Of a stretch of 64,000 bases of DNA, positions 26,542 through 36,093 are shown in pieces (the first letter of the stretch is position 1; the number at the start of each line of letters is the position of its first letter). This DNA comes from Ruminococcaceae bacterium YRB3002 (GTDB taxonomy: Bacteria; Bacillota; Clostridia; Saccharofermentanales; Saccharofermentanaceae), in the NCBI GenBank assembly GCA_900099715.1, contig FMTG01000002.1:186001-250000 (forward strand), in the 5' to 3' direction. The notes beneath the pieces were generated by a model. That model ran no database searches and had not been told where the DNA came from. It worked only from the letters and a program-made list of their open reading frames with translations. The translations under genes were made by a program, and so were the position numbers.

Positions 26542-27747
26542 TCAGTCTATATTCTCCTTCTCCTTGAGGAGCTTCCTGATCTTCTCTGTAGGATTGATCA
26601 GGTTGGAAAGTGAAGCGTCGTGATTGATGGCATCAATAAGAAGAGCAACGAACTTAGCCATGTTGACATCGGCAAACCAGGGTGCCGTGAGAAGTTCAGG
26701 CCTTCTGTAGATGAGGTTGGTGGCAAATACCTTGCTTATGATGCCTTCTTCGTATGCTTTATTGAATCTGTCGATACCTTCCGTGAAGAGTCCGAATGTT
26801 ACGGCACAGTATACGTTCCTTGCTCCGCGTTCCTTCATCTCTCTGGCGATATCGAGCATTGAATCACCGGAAGAGATCATATCGTCAACAATGAGGATAT
26901 CCATTCCGTCAACTGAATCTCCAAGGAACTCATGTGCGATTATGGGATTACGTCCGTTTACAACAGTTGTATAATCTCTCCTCTTGTAGAATGTTCCGAG
27001 AGGAACGCCAAGTATAGATGCGAAGTACATAGCTCTGGGAATACCGCCTTCATCAGGTGATACGACCATGAACTTGCCGTGCTTAAAGCTCAGGTCAGGG
27101 ATCTGTTTGTACATCTCCTTGATTATCTGATATGTAGGATTAAGGCTCTCGAATCCTGACAGAGGGATGGCATTGGCTACTCTCTCGTCATGCGCATCGA
27201 AAGTAATTATATTGGCAACGCCCAGATTGTAGAGCTCTTCCAGTGCAAAAGCACAGTCCAGAGACTCTCTTGAGTTCCTCTTGTGCTGACGGCTCTCGTA
27301 AAGGAAGGGCATTATGACATTGATCCTTCTTGATTTGCCCGAGCATGCGAGGATTACGCGCTTCAGATCCTGGTAATGGTCATCAGGGCTCATCCTGTTC
27401 TCCTGACCGTACATCTTGTATGTGCAGGAGCAGTTCATTACGTCGCTTACGATATACAGATCGTGACCTCTTACGGTATTCTTGATAACAGCCTTACCTT
27501 CGCCGGAGGAGAATCTGGTGTTCTCGACATCAATCCTGTAATCTTCTCTGTAAAACCCGGGATATCTTGATACGAATTCCTCTTCCTGATATTCTGAACG
27601 CCTTCTGTTCAGATAGAAATTGACTTTCTCCGTAAACTCCGAACTTCCCTTGAGTGCAATAAGACCTATAGGTCCTACAGGATCCATTGGATTCTCACCA
27701 TACTGGTTGTAACGTGAATAGGATTTCTCATCAGCTGCACTTGTCAT
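26542..27747 (-). CDS. prs: Ribose-phosphate pyrophosphokinase, paralogue 1 (catalytic-type)
   Basis: 401 residues, about 85 longer than the usual 315-residue PRPP synthetase, with an N-terminal extension (SRYNQYGENPMDPVGPIG). It makes PRPP from ribose-5-phosphate and ATP for nucleotide, His and Trp synthesis. Conserved parts: FDAHDERVANAIPL, VVSPDEGG, the flexible catalytic loop YKRRDY (KRR kept), and the PRPP-binding ILIVDDMISSGDSM. Paralogue 2 lies just upstream in the same orientation and lacks the lysine of the loop. Start ATG 27747 follows CCAGGTAAC. Confidence 0.86.
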   Translation of the reverse strand: MTSAADEKSYSRYNQYGENPMDPVGPIGLIALKGSSEFTEKVNFYLNRRRSEYQEEEFVSRYPGFYREDYRIDVENTRFSSGEGKAVIKNTVRGHDLYIVSDVMNCSCTYKMYGQENRMSPDDHYQDLKRVILACSGKSRRINVIMPFLYESRQHKRNSRESLDCAFALEELYNLGVANIITFDAHDERVANAIPLSGFESLNPTYQIIKEMYKQIPDLSFKHGKFMVVSPDEGGIPRAMYFASILGVPLGTFYKRRDYTTVVNGRNPIIAHEFLGDSVDGMDILIVDDMISSGDSMLDIAREMKERGARNVYCAVTFGLFTEGIDRFNKAYEEGIISKVFATNLIYRRPELLTAPWFADVNMAKFVALLIDAINHDASLSNLINPTEKIRKLLKEKENID

Positions 27748-27773
27748 AAAGTTACCTGGCCTTTCATTCTATA

Positions 27774-28979
27774 TCAGTCATTAAATTCGTCAAAAACTTC
27801 GCCTATCCTGATCTGCTTAACGTATTCAGACAGTCTTGTGGTTGAATTAATAAGATCATATACGGATTCATCCACATTAAGTCCGTCGATGATCCTGGCA
27901 ATGTAGGGAACCATGTCGGCATCGTAGTACCAGTCGCGGCTCAGCACTTCTTCGCTCCTGTAGATCAGGTTGGTGCACACAACTGCTTTGATTATGCCTT
28001 TCTCATAAGCCTCATCGAAAGCATCAAGCCCGTCCGTGAACAGCCCGAACGGCGATATACAGAAGATATCCTTGGCACCCATGGAATTGAGCTTGGTAGC
28101 AGTTCTGAGCATTGTACTGCCCGAATTGATCATATCATCGATCAGTATGATATCCTTACCTGCGACATCATCACCAAGAAATCTGTAACTCTTGATAGGA
28201 TGTTCACCATTGACCTTGACGGTATAATCCCTGTCCCTGTAAAAGATCCCCAGAGGAAGAGAAAGGGCGGAAGAGTAGAAAATAGCCCTTGATACACCCA
28301 TCTCATCGGGACTCACCACCATTGTGGAATCCTTGTCGATCTTAAGCGAACCGAAATTCCCGAGCAGTGTGGTTGTAAGCTTGTACTGTGATTTTGGCAT
28401 CTCGATCCCCATAAGAGGCACAGAATTCTGGATCCTCTCATCGTGTGGATCAAAACAGATAAAATTGGCAACGCCGAGATCATAAAGCTGTCTGAGCATT
28501 GCCGAGCAGTCGAGTGAAGCACGGAGATTCTGTCTCGTCTCCGTACGGCCTTCATAAACGAAGGGCATTATTACATTGATCCTTCTGGCTTTGCCAACGC
28601 ATGTCGATACGATCCTGAGCAGATCCCTGTAGTGGTCGTCAGGTGACATGATATGATCGCCGTCGATCAGGTCTATCCTTAGATTGGGTGATACACAGTC
28701 GGTAATGATAAACACGTCATGACCTCTGACGCTCTCGCCCATGGCAAATTTGCCTTCTCCGGTCTGAAATCTGATAAGATCTGCATCGATGACGTAATCG
28801 GACCTGAGATATCCGGGACGGTTGATGAAGGGAGAGGCGTCATTCTCGACTCTCTTGTGTCGTTTATCGGATAAAGTGCGGCTTACTTTCTCTACAAATG
28901 ACTTATTCGCTGTATGACCGATTATACCGATCGGTCCGATGGGCTCCAGTTTTATACCGTTATAAGAGTTTCCTGACAT
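27774..28979 (-). CDS. PRPP synthetase paralogue 2 with altered catalytic loop
   Basis: 401 residues, co-linear with the gene downstream: PIGPIGIIGHTANKSF, FDPHDERIQNSVPL, VVSPDEMGVSRA, RDRDY, IILIDDMINSGSTM. In the loop where Bacillus Prs and paralogue 1 have KRR, this protein has RDR, so the catalytic lysine is Arg and the middle residue is acidic. It may be less active, or a regulatory subunit comparable in idea to eukaryotic PRPP-synthetase-associated proteins (inference). ATG 28979 is preferred over an upstream TTG because GGGGTG (28989-28984) lies before it. First gene of the minus-strand prs-prs-membrane-rqcH set. Confidence 0.8.
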   Translation of the reverse strand: MSGNSYNGIKLEPIGPIGIIGHTANKSFVEKVSRTLSDKRHKRVENDASPFINRPGYLRSDYVIDADLIRFQTGEGKFAMGESVRGHDVFIITDCVSPNLRIDLIDGDHIMSPDDHYRDLLRIVSTCVGKARRINVIMPFVYEGRTETRQNLRASLDCSAMLRQLYDLGVANFICFDPHDERIQNSVPLMGIEMPKSQYKLTTTLLGNFGSLKIDKDSTMVVSPDEMGVSRAIFYSSALSLPLGIFYRDRDYTVKVNGEHPIKSYRFLGDDVAGKDIILIDDMINSGSTMLRTATKLNSMGAKDIFCISPFGLFTDGLDAFDEAYEKGIIKAVVCTNLIYRSEEVLSRDWYYDADMVPYIARIIDGLNVDESVYDLINSTTRLSEYVKQIRIGEVFDEFND

Positions 28980-29008
28980 ATAACACCCCAACAAATATAA
29001 CTAATATT

Positions 29009-29037
29009 AGTATCAACCTAATTAAGAAGTAATTCAA
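29009..29037 (-). promoter_or_regulatory. Predicted promoter of the prs-rqcH operon
   Basis: Minus strand TTGAAT (29037-29032), 17-bp spacer, GATACT (29014-29009). A perfect palindrome CTAATATTAG (29001-29010) touches the -10. Confidence 0.5.
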
Positions 29038-29083
29038 TGTAAAATTGCACCAAAGAAAGACATCCAACAGGTCGAATTTTGGG

Positions 29084-29674
29084 TTAGAAAATGAATTCCG
29101 TTATCGCATTACAAAGTTCCCCGATCCCGTCCTTTTTCTCGGAAGATACAGCGAATACGTATGCATCCTCGCGAAAATCAAGCACCTTAGCCATCTCGCC
29201 GATCCGCTTTTTTACCTGCATTTTGGACAGTTTGTCGCATTTGGTGAATACAAGAAAGTAGGGAAGACCGGAATCATTGAGGAATTCCAGCATCGCCACA
29301 TCCCCCTTGGACGGCTCATGACGTATATCCACAAGATGAAGGACAAGACTGATCTTCCTGCCGCTCCTGAAGTAGTCATCACAAAGTTTGCTGAACTTTT
29401 CCTTAACTTCTTTGGATGCCTTTGCATAGCCATAGCCGGGAAGATCGGCAATAAGGAGTTTTCCGTCAGTCTCGAAGTAAATAACCTCCCTTGTTTTGCC
29501 GGGGTTTGAAGACACCCGGGCCAGTTTTCTGTTGTCCGCAATTGCGTTCACAAGGGAAGATTTGCCTACATTAGACTTGCCTGACAGAACTATCTCGGGC
29601 AGGCCGGAATCAGGGCACTGAGCCAATGTGGCTGCTACTTTGAGGAATCTTGTCTTACGATAGTTGATATCCAT
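29084..29674 (-). CDS. engB: Ribosome biogenesis GTPase EngB/YsxC
   Basis: 196-residue essential TRAFAC GTPase for late 50S assembly. G1 SGKSNVGKSS (31-40), G2 in GKTREVIYF, G3 DLPGYGYA, G4 TKCDKL and G5 VSSEK are all intact; length is standard. Its start ATG 29674 has no Shine-Dalgarno; TATAAA lies only 8 nt upstream, so the transcript should be leaderless. It is divergent from comEC with about 120 bp between. The rest of the minus-strand set is downstream beyond a promoter of its own. Usual neighbours lonA or clpX are absent. Confidence 0.95.
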   Translation of the reverse strand: MDINYRKTRFLKVAATLAQCPDSGLPEIVLSGKSNVGKSSLVNAIADNRKLARVSSNPGKTREVIYFETDGKLLIADLPGYGYAKASKEVKEKFSKLCDDYFRSGRKISLVLHLVDIRHEPSKGDVAMLEFLNDSGLPYFLVFTKCDKLSKMQVKKRIGEMAKVLDFREDAYVFAVSSEKKDGIGELCNAITEFIF

Positions 29675-29682
29675 GGTCTGAT

Positions 29683-29711
29683 TTTATATTTTCGAGGAGA
29701 TAAATGCAAAA
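29683..29711 (-). promoter_or_regulatory. Promoter of engB, predicted leaderless
   Basis: Minus strand TTTTGC (29711-29706), 17-bp spacer, TATAAA (29688-29683), then 8 nt to the engB ATG. The -35 lies inside the left arm of the 11-bp inverted repeat. Confidence 0.55.
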
Positions 29712-29776
29712 TCCAATTCGTTTTTCGTATCAGATTTCGGAGATTTTCGTATTTTTTCGGAGCTAATTTTGCATTT
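29702..29776. repeat. Inverted repeat and TTTTCGTAT direct repeats between engB and comEC
   Basis: Perfect 11-bp arms AAATGCAAAAT (29702-29712) and ATTTTGCATTT (29766-29776), one near each divergent promoter. Between them are two copies of TTTTCGTAT (29722-29730 and 29744-29752), each followed by TTTCGG; the second matches the core of the motif at recA and at 45.0 kb. Confidence 0.6.
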
Positions 29777-29781
29777 TTCCC

Positions 29782-29790
29782 TGTTATCCT
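29782..29790 (+). promoter_or_regulatory. Extended -10 of comEC, predicted leaderless
   Basis: TG-T-TATCCT with TATCCT at 29785-29790, six bases before ATG 29797. No Shine-Dalgarno and no clear -35, so activation by a factor bound upstream would be expected. Confidence 0.4.
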
Positions 29791-29796
29791 CAAAAC

Positions 29797-32010
29797 ATGA
29801 GCATAAGGAATGAGACAGTTTGGAACAAGATCATGGAAAGGCCGCTTCTTCCGGTGGCCGGGTTGATGCTGACAGGTGTTGTGATCACGTATTTTACGGG
29901 TTCGGCGGTACCGTTTGCGCTGGTAATTGCTGTGCTTTTGATACTGACTATAGTATTCACAAAGTCCGGAAGGGAATATATCCTGTTTGTTCTGGCTTCG
30001 CTGATCCTTGTCATGATCCCTTCCATCCATATGGCATTGAGTTTGGAAGCGTCGGAAGACACAGGGAGGATCAGCACCCGCGGAACTGTTGTGTCTGTCA
30101 GGAGGAAGCTTAACGGCGGAGCAGAAGACATCGTCCGGATCAGTTCGGGGGCTCTTGTGCTGCTGAGGTGCGATGAAGAAGCGGAGCTTGTTCCGGGGAG
30201 TACGCTGGTTATCGCAGGAACACTCTCTTTGCCCGATAAAGCCGGTAATCCCGGTGAATTTGATTATCGTGAGTATCTCAGAAAGAAAGGCATCAGCTGC
30301 GTGTTAAGGGCTGATTCCGTAGAGATCACACATAATCCTTCAGTTTGCGGCCACCTGAACAGTCTTGTCTTTGATGTCAGGAAGAATATATCCGGCCTCA
30401 TCAGCGAAAATATGGACAGTGACACATCTTCTTTGATCACTGCCTTATGTCTGGGTGACCATTCGCTGTTGTCTGACGACATAAAGTACAGATTCAGCAT
30501 TACAAACTGTTCTCATCTGATCGCGGTTTCCGGCACCCATTTTGCCGGGTTTGCTTCTTTGTTCGCGTGCATCGATCCCGGAGACAGGAGAAGAAAGATA
30601 TATAGAATAATGATGATCACCGTCTATATGGCGGCTGGCCTGCTTACCGGCATGTCTGAATCTGTTACAAGGGCAATGGTCATGAGTATCGGTGCACTTC
30701 TGTCCAGGGACAAGCTGTCGGGCATGTGTATGGCTTCTGTGTTCCTGGTGATGGCTGATCCGTGGTCAGGTCTGTCATCAGGATATGGAATGAGTGTATC
30801 CTCATGTCTCGGGATAATCCTTTTTGGTCCGGTCATCAGGCAATGGCTCCTGAAACACTGCAGAAATGCGGCTCTGTCAGACATATTTTCCGCGGCTGCC
30901 GGAGCTCATATCGGACTTATGCCGTTTTTTGGCACTGCAGCCACAAGACTGTCTGTCACCAACCTTCTCTGTCAGCTTGCAGGAGGGTTTACCGTCAGCA
31001 TTATATGCATGATCTTTATCCCTGTTGTTCTGCTGAGCCTGGCCGGATTTCCTGTTGTCATGACAACTCTTGAATTGCTCGGTAAGCTTCTGCTTTTCAT
31101 GGTAGGAACAGCTTCTGAGACGGGTTATATGTCTTTCAACTGCGGACGTTACGGCAAATACGTTTTTACAGGTATCTATATATTGCTGATCGTTCTCATA
31201 ATACCTAAAGGGAGACTCCGGAGGATACTGTTCCTGCCTGGGATTGCCGCATGTGCGCTGTCACTGGGCATTATCGCCGGGACTATACTGTTCCGTCCTG
31301 ACGTTACTGTGGTATTCCTTGATGTCGGACAGGGGGATTCCTGCCTTGTAATGGCGGGCAAAAGAAGCATCCTTATCGACGGAGGTACAGAAGATAACGG
31401 GAAAGTGATATCTGATGTGATGGACTGGTACGGGATCGATAAGATCGATATAGCTTTTGTGTCGCATTGGGACAGTGACCATTACGGCGGCGTTATGGCT
31501 CTTAACGATATGGGGCGGATCCGTATGATCGAAGCTCCCGCAGAATGCATTTTCCAGACCGGGGAAACTCACGATACAGATAATGTGATGGTAACCGGAG
31601 CAGGTGACAGATATACGATAACTGAGTGCGTAAAGGCAGAGATCCTGTCTCCAAATGAGGCAATTTTGGGAGATAATGATGAATCACTGGTCATGACACT
31701 CGAATGTGATGATCTTACGATACTGTTTACGGGGGACATAAGCACAGAGAAAGAAAACGACCTGATATCTTCAGGGATCCTGGTTGACTGTGACATACTC
31801 AAAGTAGCCCATCATGGCAGTAAATACTCTACTTCAGCAGGTTTTCTGGAACAGGTTGAGCCTGAGACGGCAATCATCTCATGCGGAAGATACAACAGTT
31901 ACGGACATCCGCACAGAGAGACGCTGGAACGTCTTTATTCAGAAAATATCACTGTCAGAAGGACTGACCGGGAGGGGGCAATAATATTTGAAATAAATCA
32001 CAAAGATTAG
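29797..32010 (+). CDS. comEC: DNA internalization channel protein ComEC/Rec2
   Basis: 737-residue membrane protein forming the pore for single-stranded DNA uptake. N-terminal hydrophobic helices (LLPVAGLMLTGVVITYF on), an OB-like periplasmic domain (about 80-180), the Competence core of multiple helices (about 215-490) with HLIAVSGTHFAGF, and a C-terminal metallo-beta-lactamase domain with SHWDSDHYGG, FTGDIS and KVAHHGSKYSTS, which keep metal ligands. Full length. No ComEA or ComEB is adjacent, so other competence genes lie elsewhere. The unusual promoter region is shared with engB. Confidence 0.93.
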   Translation: MSIRNETVWNKIMERPLLPVAGLMLTGVVITYFTGSAVPFALVIAVLLILTIVFTKSGREYILFVLASLILVMIPSIHMALSLEASEDTGRISTRGTVVSVRRKLNGGAEDIVRISSGALVLLRCDEEAELVPGSTLVIAGTLSLPDKAGNPGEFDYREYLRKKGISCVLRADSVEITHNPSVCGHLNSLVFDVRKNISGLISENMDSDTSSLITALCLGDHSLLSDDIKYRFSITNCSHLIAVSGTHFAGFASLFACIDPGDRRRKIYRIMMITVYMAAGLLTGMSESVTRAMVMSIGALLSRDKLSGMCMASVFLVMADPWSGLSSGYGMSVSSCLGIILFGPVIRQWLLKHCRNAALSDIFSAAAGAHIGLMPFFGTAATRLSVTNLLCQLAGGFTVSIICMIFIPVVLLSLAGFPVVMTTLELLGKLLLFMVGTASETGYMSFNCGRYGKYVFTGIYILLIVLIIPKGRLRRILFLPGIAACALSLGIIAGTILFRPDVTVVFLDVGQGDSCLVMAGKRSILIDGGTEDNGKVISDVMDWYGIDKIDIAFVSHWDSDHYGGVMALNDMGRIRMIEAPAECIFQTGETHDTDNVMVTGAGDRYTITECVKAEILSPNEAILGDNDESLVMTLECDDLTILFTGDISTEKENDLISSGILVDCDILKVAHHGSKYSTSAGFLEQVEPETAIISCGRYNSYGHPHRETLERLYSENITVRRTDREGAIIFEINHKD

Positions 32011-32063
32011 TATGCTATGTTACATGGAGTGATTTTGGGTAGAATAAGGATAGAGAGGTTACT

Positions 32064-33215
32064 ATGTACGGAAAGAGATTTGCAGCTTTATTCACTTGCA
32101 TGGCTCTGTTAATGTGTTCATGCAGCAATGGGGCTGTTGAGACAACAGAAGAGGTTCCCCAGGCTCAGCCTTCGGTTGAGGCTACTTCTGTTGCGGTAAT
32201 ACCGCCTGAACCCACGGAGATTACGGAACAGACGGAGGAAGAGTATCCGGGGATCGTTGATGTTACTCCTCCAATGATACTGTCTGCCGCAGATTCAGCC
32301 AAGATCGATGCCGGCGAGTATTTCGATGCCAATAACTATATAAGTTATATCGATGATTATGACAGGAACCCTGTTATGACAATGGAGACGGACGTGGATA
32401 CCACGGTACCCGGTGTTTATGAGACTGCTATCCTCATAACAGACAGATCGGGAAATGTTCTGAGGCATCCGATAAAGATTACTGTCAAGGGTGCAGGTGT
32501 TGATAATTCTCCTACGCCTACGCCCAATGTGACTCCGACACCCAAACCGCCGCCGCAGCCTTCGACGATCCCTTTCGACAAGTTTGTTTCAGAGTACGGA
32601 GGAGCAGGACGGGAACTGGGCATAGATGTCTCCAAGTGGCAGGGAGACGTTGATTATGCAACGGTCAAAGCTCAGGGCTGTTCTTTTGTGATCATAAGGG
32701 CAGGCGTATATTATCAGGGCGAATTTAACTTTGATTCCAAATTTGAGCAGAATCTTCAGAATGCGAAGGCGGCAGGGCTGAAGGTTGGACTGTATTTTTT
32801 TACACCGGTGACTTCTGAAGCGGTCCTGAAGGAGAATATAACCACCATCTGTGAGGCGCTTCACGGTGCTAAGCTGGATTTCCCTATAGCTTACGATATG
32901 GAGTCATGGTCAAGATTCCAGCAGTATAAGATAAACCTGCAGGATCTGAACGGTTATTTCAATACTTTCTGTGAGGTATGTGAGAGTTACGGATACAGCG
33001 GAATGCTCTACAACAGCAAGAATAAGCTGGAGACCGTGTGGAACACTGACGGCATTCCCGTATGGCTTGCACATTATACATCCCAGACAAATTATGAAGG
33101 TGATTATATACTCTGGCAGGTCAATAATATCGGCAGGATACCGGGTATAGACGGGGATGTTGACCTGAACGTGCTCTATACTGACAGACTGGCAGCATAT
33201 CAGGCCGGGGCGTGA
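32064..33215 (+). CDS. GH25 lysozyme-like lipoprotein
   Basis: 383 residues. A signal peptide with lipobox-like MCSC (Cys20 lipidated if processed; Cys at -2 is unusual). A Glu/Thr-rich linker, then an Ig-like/DUF5011-type beta domain (about 70-150: TPPMILSAADSAKID to ITVKG), a Pro/Thr linker (NSPTPTPNVTPTPKPPPQP), and a GH25 muramidase domain from about 185 with GIDVSKWQGD and the catalytic AYDMESW. It cleaves the MurNAc-GlcNAc bond of peptidoglycan. Outer-leaflet anchoring suggests cell wall remodelling rather than secretion. GAGAGG precedes the ATG; holA follows after 7 nt. Confidence 0.9.
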   Translation: MYGKRFAALFTCMALLMCSCSNGAVETTEEVPQAQPSVEATSVAVIPPEPTEITEQTEEEYPGIVDVTPPMILSAADSAKIDAGEYFDANNYISYIDDYDRNPVMTMETDVDTTVPGVYETAILITDRSGNVLRHPIKITVKGAGVDNSPTPTPNVTPTPKPPPQPSTIPFDKFVSEYGGAGRELGIDVSKWQGDVDYATVKAQGCSFVIIRAGVYYQGEFNFDSKFEQNLQNAKAAGLKVGLYFFTPVTSEAVLKENITTICEALHGAKLDFPIAYDMESWSRFQQYKINLQDLNGYFNTFCEVCESYGYSGMLYNSKNKLETVWNTDGIPVWLAHYTSQTNYEGDYILWQVNNIGRIPGIDGDVDLNVLYTDRLAAYQAGA

Positions 33216-33222
33216 ATCGGAA

Positions 33223-34239
33223 ATGGCAGATAAATATATCGACGGCAACAAATTCGTGAGCATGCTCAAGTCCGGTCAGCAGGACATGAGATTAGTCCTT
33301 CTTTTTGGCGAGGAGGACTATTACATCGATCAGTGTGTGAAGATGGCGAAAAAGACATTTATATCGCCAGGTTCAGAGGATATGGATCTCAACGTGATAC
33401 CTCAGGACGCCAAGGTTGGCTTCGAGGCATTGGAGGAATATGCCCAGATGCCGCCCTGGATGAATCCCAGGAGACTTATAGTGGTGAAGAGTACGTATAT
33501 GTACGACAAGGAGTTCGACGAGAATGCCCTGCGTATCCTTGAGAACATACCTGATTCCTGCGTAGTCATGTTTGTCATCGCGAAAGCGGATAAAAAGCGC
33601 AAGATAACCAAGTATATACTGAAGAACGGGATTGCAGTGCAGATCGATCATTTTGCAGATGATGCTCTTACCGGTATTATTACGACAAGCCTCGGTAAAT
33701 ACGGTATACAGATATCCGCCGATACTGCCCAGTCACTCATAAACAGATGTGATTCAAGCCTGAGACTCATTCACAACGAACTTGAGAAACTTAAGCTTTT
33801 CTGTGCCGAGACTGGCAGGAAAGAAGTTACTTTCGATGATCTTGAGGACCTCTGTCCGCCTGACCTTAATGCCAGCATTTTTACGATCACTGACTGTTTC
33901 GGAAGCGGCAAAGCAGACAATGCACTTAAGACACTGGATTCTCTTCTGGCCCGGAAGGAGGCACTGCAGAGGATCAAGGCAACAATGTTTACACACCTCA
34001 AGAGACTGATAATCGCCAAGGATATCGGTGATGACAGGAGGCTTGCCTCGGAAATGGGATTTAATCCCAAGTATGCCTCAAATCTTACGAAACAATCTGC
34101 CAGATTCCCCGGGGATAAGCTCACAGAGCTGTATTTCAAGGCTATCGAGATGGAATCTGAACTGAGACACGGCACCGGCGAGGAAAGGACCTCCCTTGAA
34201 GCTCTTATTGTCAAGGCGTCTCTGAAGCAAAAGTCGTAA
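33223..34239 (+). CDS. holA: DNA polymerase III subunit delta
   Basis: 338-residue clamp-loader delta subunit that opens the beta clamp. RLVLLFGEEDYYIDQ is the typical N-terminal LxxGxExxL-like opening; the middle domain shows KYILKNGIAVQIDHF, and the C-terminal helical collar includes NASIFTITDCFGSGKADNAL. Members do not bind ATP productively, in line with the absence of a Walker motif. The ribosome site is weak (CGGAA), and the ATG is 7 nt after the GH25 stop. The usual Clostridial neighbours (comEC upstream, then holA, then rpsT) fit; rpsT is not here. Confidence 0.93.
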   Translation: MADKYIDGNKFVSMLKSGQQDMRLVLLFGEEDYYIDQCVKMAKKTFISPGSEDMDLNVIPQDAKVGFEALEEYAQMPPWMNPRRLIVVKSTYMYDKEFDENALRILENIPDSCVVMFVIAKADKKRKITKYILKNGIAVQIDHFADDALTGIITTSLGKYGIQISADTAQSLINRCDSSLRLIHNELEKLKLFCAETGRKEVTFDDLEDLCPPDLNASIFTITDCFGSGKADNALKTLDSLLARKEALQRIKATMFTHLKRLIIAKDIGDDRRLASEMGFNPKYASNLTKQSARFPGDKLTELYFKAIEMESELRHGTGEERTSLEALIVKASLKQKS

Positions 34240-34244
34240 TCTCG

Positions 34245-34273
34245 TTGACTGATATCACGTTGTGAATTAAAAT
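34245..34273 (+). promoter_or_regulatory. Predicted promoter of icd
   Basis: TTGACT (34245-34250), 17-bp spacer, TAAAAT (34268-34273), giving about a 38-nt leader with AAGGAG before ATG 34318. Confidence 0.65.
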
Positions 34274-34317
34274 TACTTGGTTAAATTATCTGTTCAATAA
34301 TATAAAGGAGATATTAA

Positions 34318-35514
34318 ATGTCTAAGATCAGCATGACTACACCGCTCGTCGAGATGGACGGCGATGAGATGACGAGGATAATCTGGAAACAGATCAAGGA
34401 TATCTGCATCCTGCCCTTTGTCGATCTCAAGACAGAATACTTTGATCTGGGCTTAAAGCACAGAGATGAGACAAATGACCAGGTTACTGTCGATTCAGCT
34501 AACAGGACAAAGGAACTGGGAGTGGCAGTCAAGTGCGCCACCATTACTCCGAATGCCCAGAGAATGACAGAGTACAACCTCAAAGAGATGTGGAAAAGCC
34601 CTAACGGTACGATCAGAGCGATGCTGGATGGCACGGTGTTCAGGGCACCTATCATGGTCAAAGGTATCAGTCCCTTTGTATCATGCTGGAAGAAGCCTAT
34701 AACGATTGCCAGACATGCATACGGAGATGTGTACCGTGATACAGAATACAGGGTTGAGGAACCCGCGAGAGCCGATCTTGTTATTACTTACAAGGACGGC
34801 AGGGAAGAGCGGAGCACGATCTTCGAATTCACAGGCGGGGGCGTCGTCGAGGGACTTTACAACACGGATAAGTCGATCTCTGCTTTCGCAAGGTCATGCT
34901 TTAATTATGCTTTGGATGTAAAGCAGTCTCTGTGGTTTGCCACAAAGGACACGATATCCAAGACTTATGATCACAGATTCAAGGATATCTTCAGCGAGAT
35001 ATACGAGAATGAGTATAAAGACAAGTTCGAGGCAGCCGGGATCGAGTATTTCTATACTCTGATCGACGATGCCGTAGCACGTGTAATGCGTTCCGAGGGC
35101 GGCTTTGTATGGGCCCTTAAGAATTATGACGGTGATGTCATGAGTGATATGCTGGCTTCTGCCTGCGGATCTCTTGCCATGATGACTTCAGTTCTCGTAT
35201 CTCCCGACGGAAAGTATGAGTATGAGGCTGCGCACGGTACGGTAACCAGGCATTATTACAGATATCTTAAGGGAGAGGCTACATCCACCAATCCGATGGC
35301 AACACTGTTTGCATGGACAGGCGCGCTCCGCAAGAGGGCGCAGCTCGACGGACTTGCTGATCTTGAAGAATTTGCAGGCAAACTCGAGAAAGCTTCCCTT
35401 GATACAATCGAGGACGGCATTATTACCGGTGATCTTAACAGTCTGCTCGATCACCCGAACAAGAAGATCGTAACAACAGAAGAGTTCCTTAAGGCTGTAG
35501 CCGCAAGGATCTGA
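34318..35514 (+). CDS. icd: NADP-dependent isocitrate dehydrogenase (homodimeric, eukaryote-like type)
   Basis: 398 residues converting isocitrate to 2-oxoglutarate with [17 protein letters not shown] at the start and the [17 protein letters not shown] and [12 protein letters not shown] segments place it in the type II (eukaryote-like) subfamily rather than the E. coli Icd type. [11 protein letters not shown] near residue 305 is the nucleotide-binding signature. AAGGAG precedes ATG 34318. No other TCA cycle gene is near, so it probably serves glutamate synthesis in an incomplete cycle. Confidence 0.94.
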   Translation: MSKISMTTPLVEMDGDEMTRIIWKQIKDICILPFVDLKTEYFDLGLKHRDETNDQVTVDSANRTKELGVAVKCATITPNAQRMTEYNLKEMWKSPNGTIRAMLDGTVFRAPIMVKGISPFVSCWKKPITIARHAYGDVYRDTEYRVEEPARADLVITYKDGREERSTIFEFTGGGVVEGLYNTDKSISAFARSCFNYALDVKQSLWFATKDTISKTYDHRFKDIFSEIYENEYKDKFEAAGIEYFYTLIDDAVARVMRSEGGFVWALKNYDGDVMSDMLASACGSLAMMTSVLVSPDGKYEYEAAHGTVTRHYYRYLKGEATSTNPMATLFAWTGALRKRAQLDGLADLEEFAGKLEKASLDTIEDGIITGDLNSLLDHPNKKIVTTEEFLKAVAARI

Positions 35515-35550
35515 TCTGCACAAAGACAGATATTTGGAGGAAGAATAAAG

Positions 35551-36075
35551 ATGAGTTATTACAAAACATGGATGGACAGATCGGAGAATGCTGTAAACCA
35601 GCAGGTATATGTTCAGTATATCAATGCTTATTATGCTATGGAGAAGAAGGCTTATGAGCTTATCCTGGGGCAGTATCCCGATAACCAGGATCTTTTGAGC
35701 GGCAAGGCTTCAGATATGGCAAGGGCACTTGGCTTTGATAAGGATACGATGGATATTTTCCTTGGATTCCTGGACGGAATAAAGTCCTCCCTAAAGAATG
35801 GCGATGACCTTGATCTTGAGGCTGTCGATGACGATACAGAGATCACTCTTGATATTGACTATGAGAAGCTCTATTACAACATGAGGGATGCCAAGGCTCA
35901 GTGGCTGTTCAAGCTTCCTGCATGGAAGAGTGTTCTTCCCGAAGAGAAGATCAATGAGATCACACGCGAGTACCGCGATGCGAATATTGCTCATGCCAAC
36001 AACATAGGACGTAATGATCCCTGTCCCTGCGGTTCAGGCAAAAAGTATAAGAACTGCTGCGGAAAGAGAGTTTGA
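35551..36075 (+). CDS. SEC-C motif protein (orphan)
   Basis: 174 residues, mostly helical, ending with a SEC-C zinc motif ([19 protein letters not shown]). The same motif closes SecA in this window (51168-51216), where it binds zinc and SecB or ribosomes. The preceding 150 residues are acidic and not recognised. GGAGGA precedes the ATG; 36 nt separate it from icd and 18 nt from mreC, so it could be part of either transcript. A role with nascent chains or SecA is inference from the motif only. Confidence 0.75.
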   Translation: MSYYKTWMDRSENAVNQQVYVQYINAYYAMEKKAYELILGQYPDNQDLLSGKASDMARALGFDKDTMDIFLGFLDGIKSSLKNGDDLDLEAVDDDTEITLDIDYEKLYYNMRDAKAQWLFKLPAWKSVLPEEKINEITREYRDANIAHANNIGRNDPCPCGSGKKYKNCCGKRV

Positions 36076-36093
36076 TCCAAGCGGTCTTAGGAC

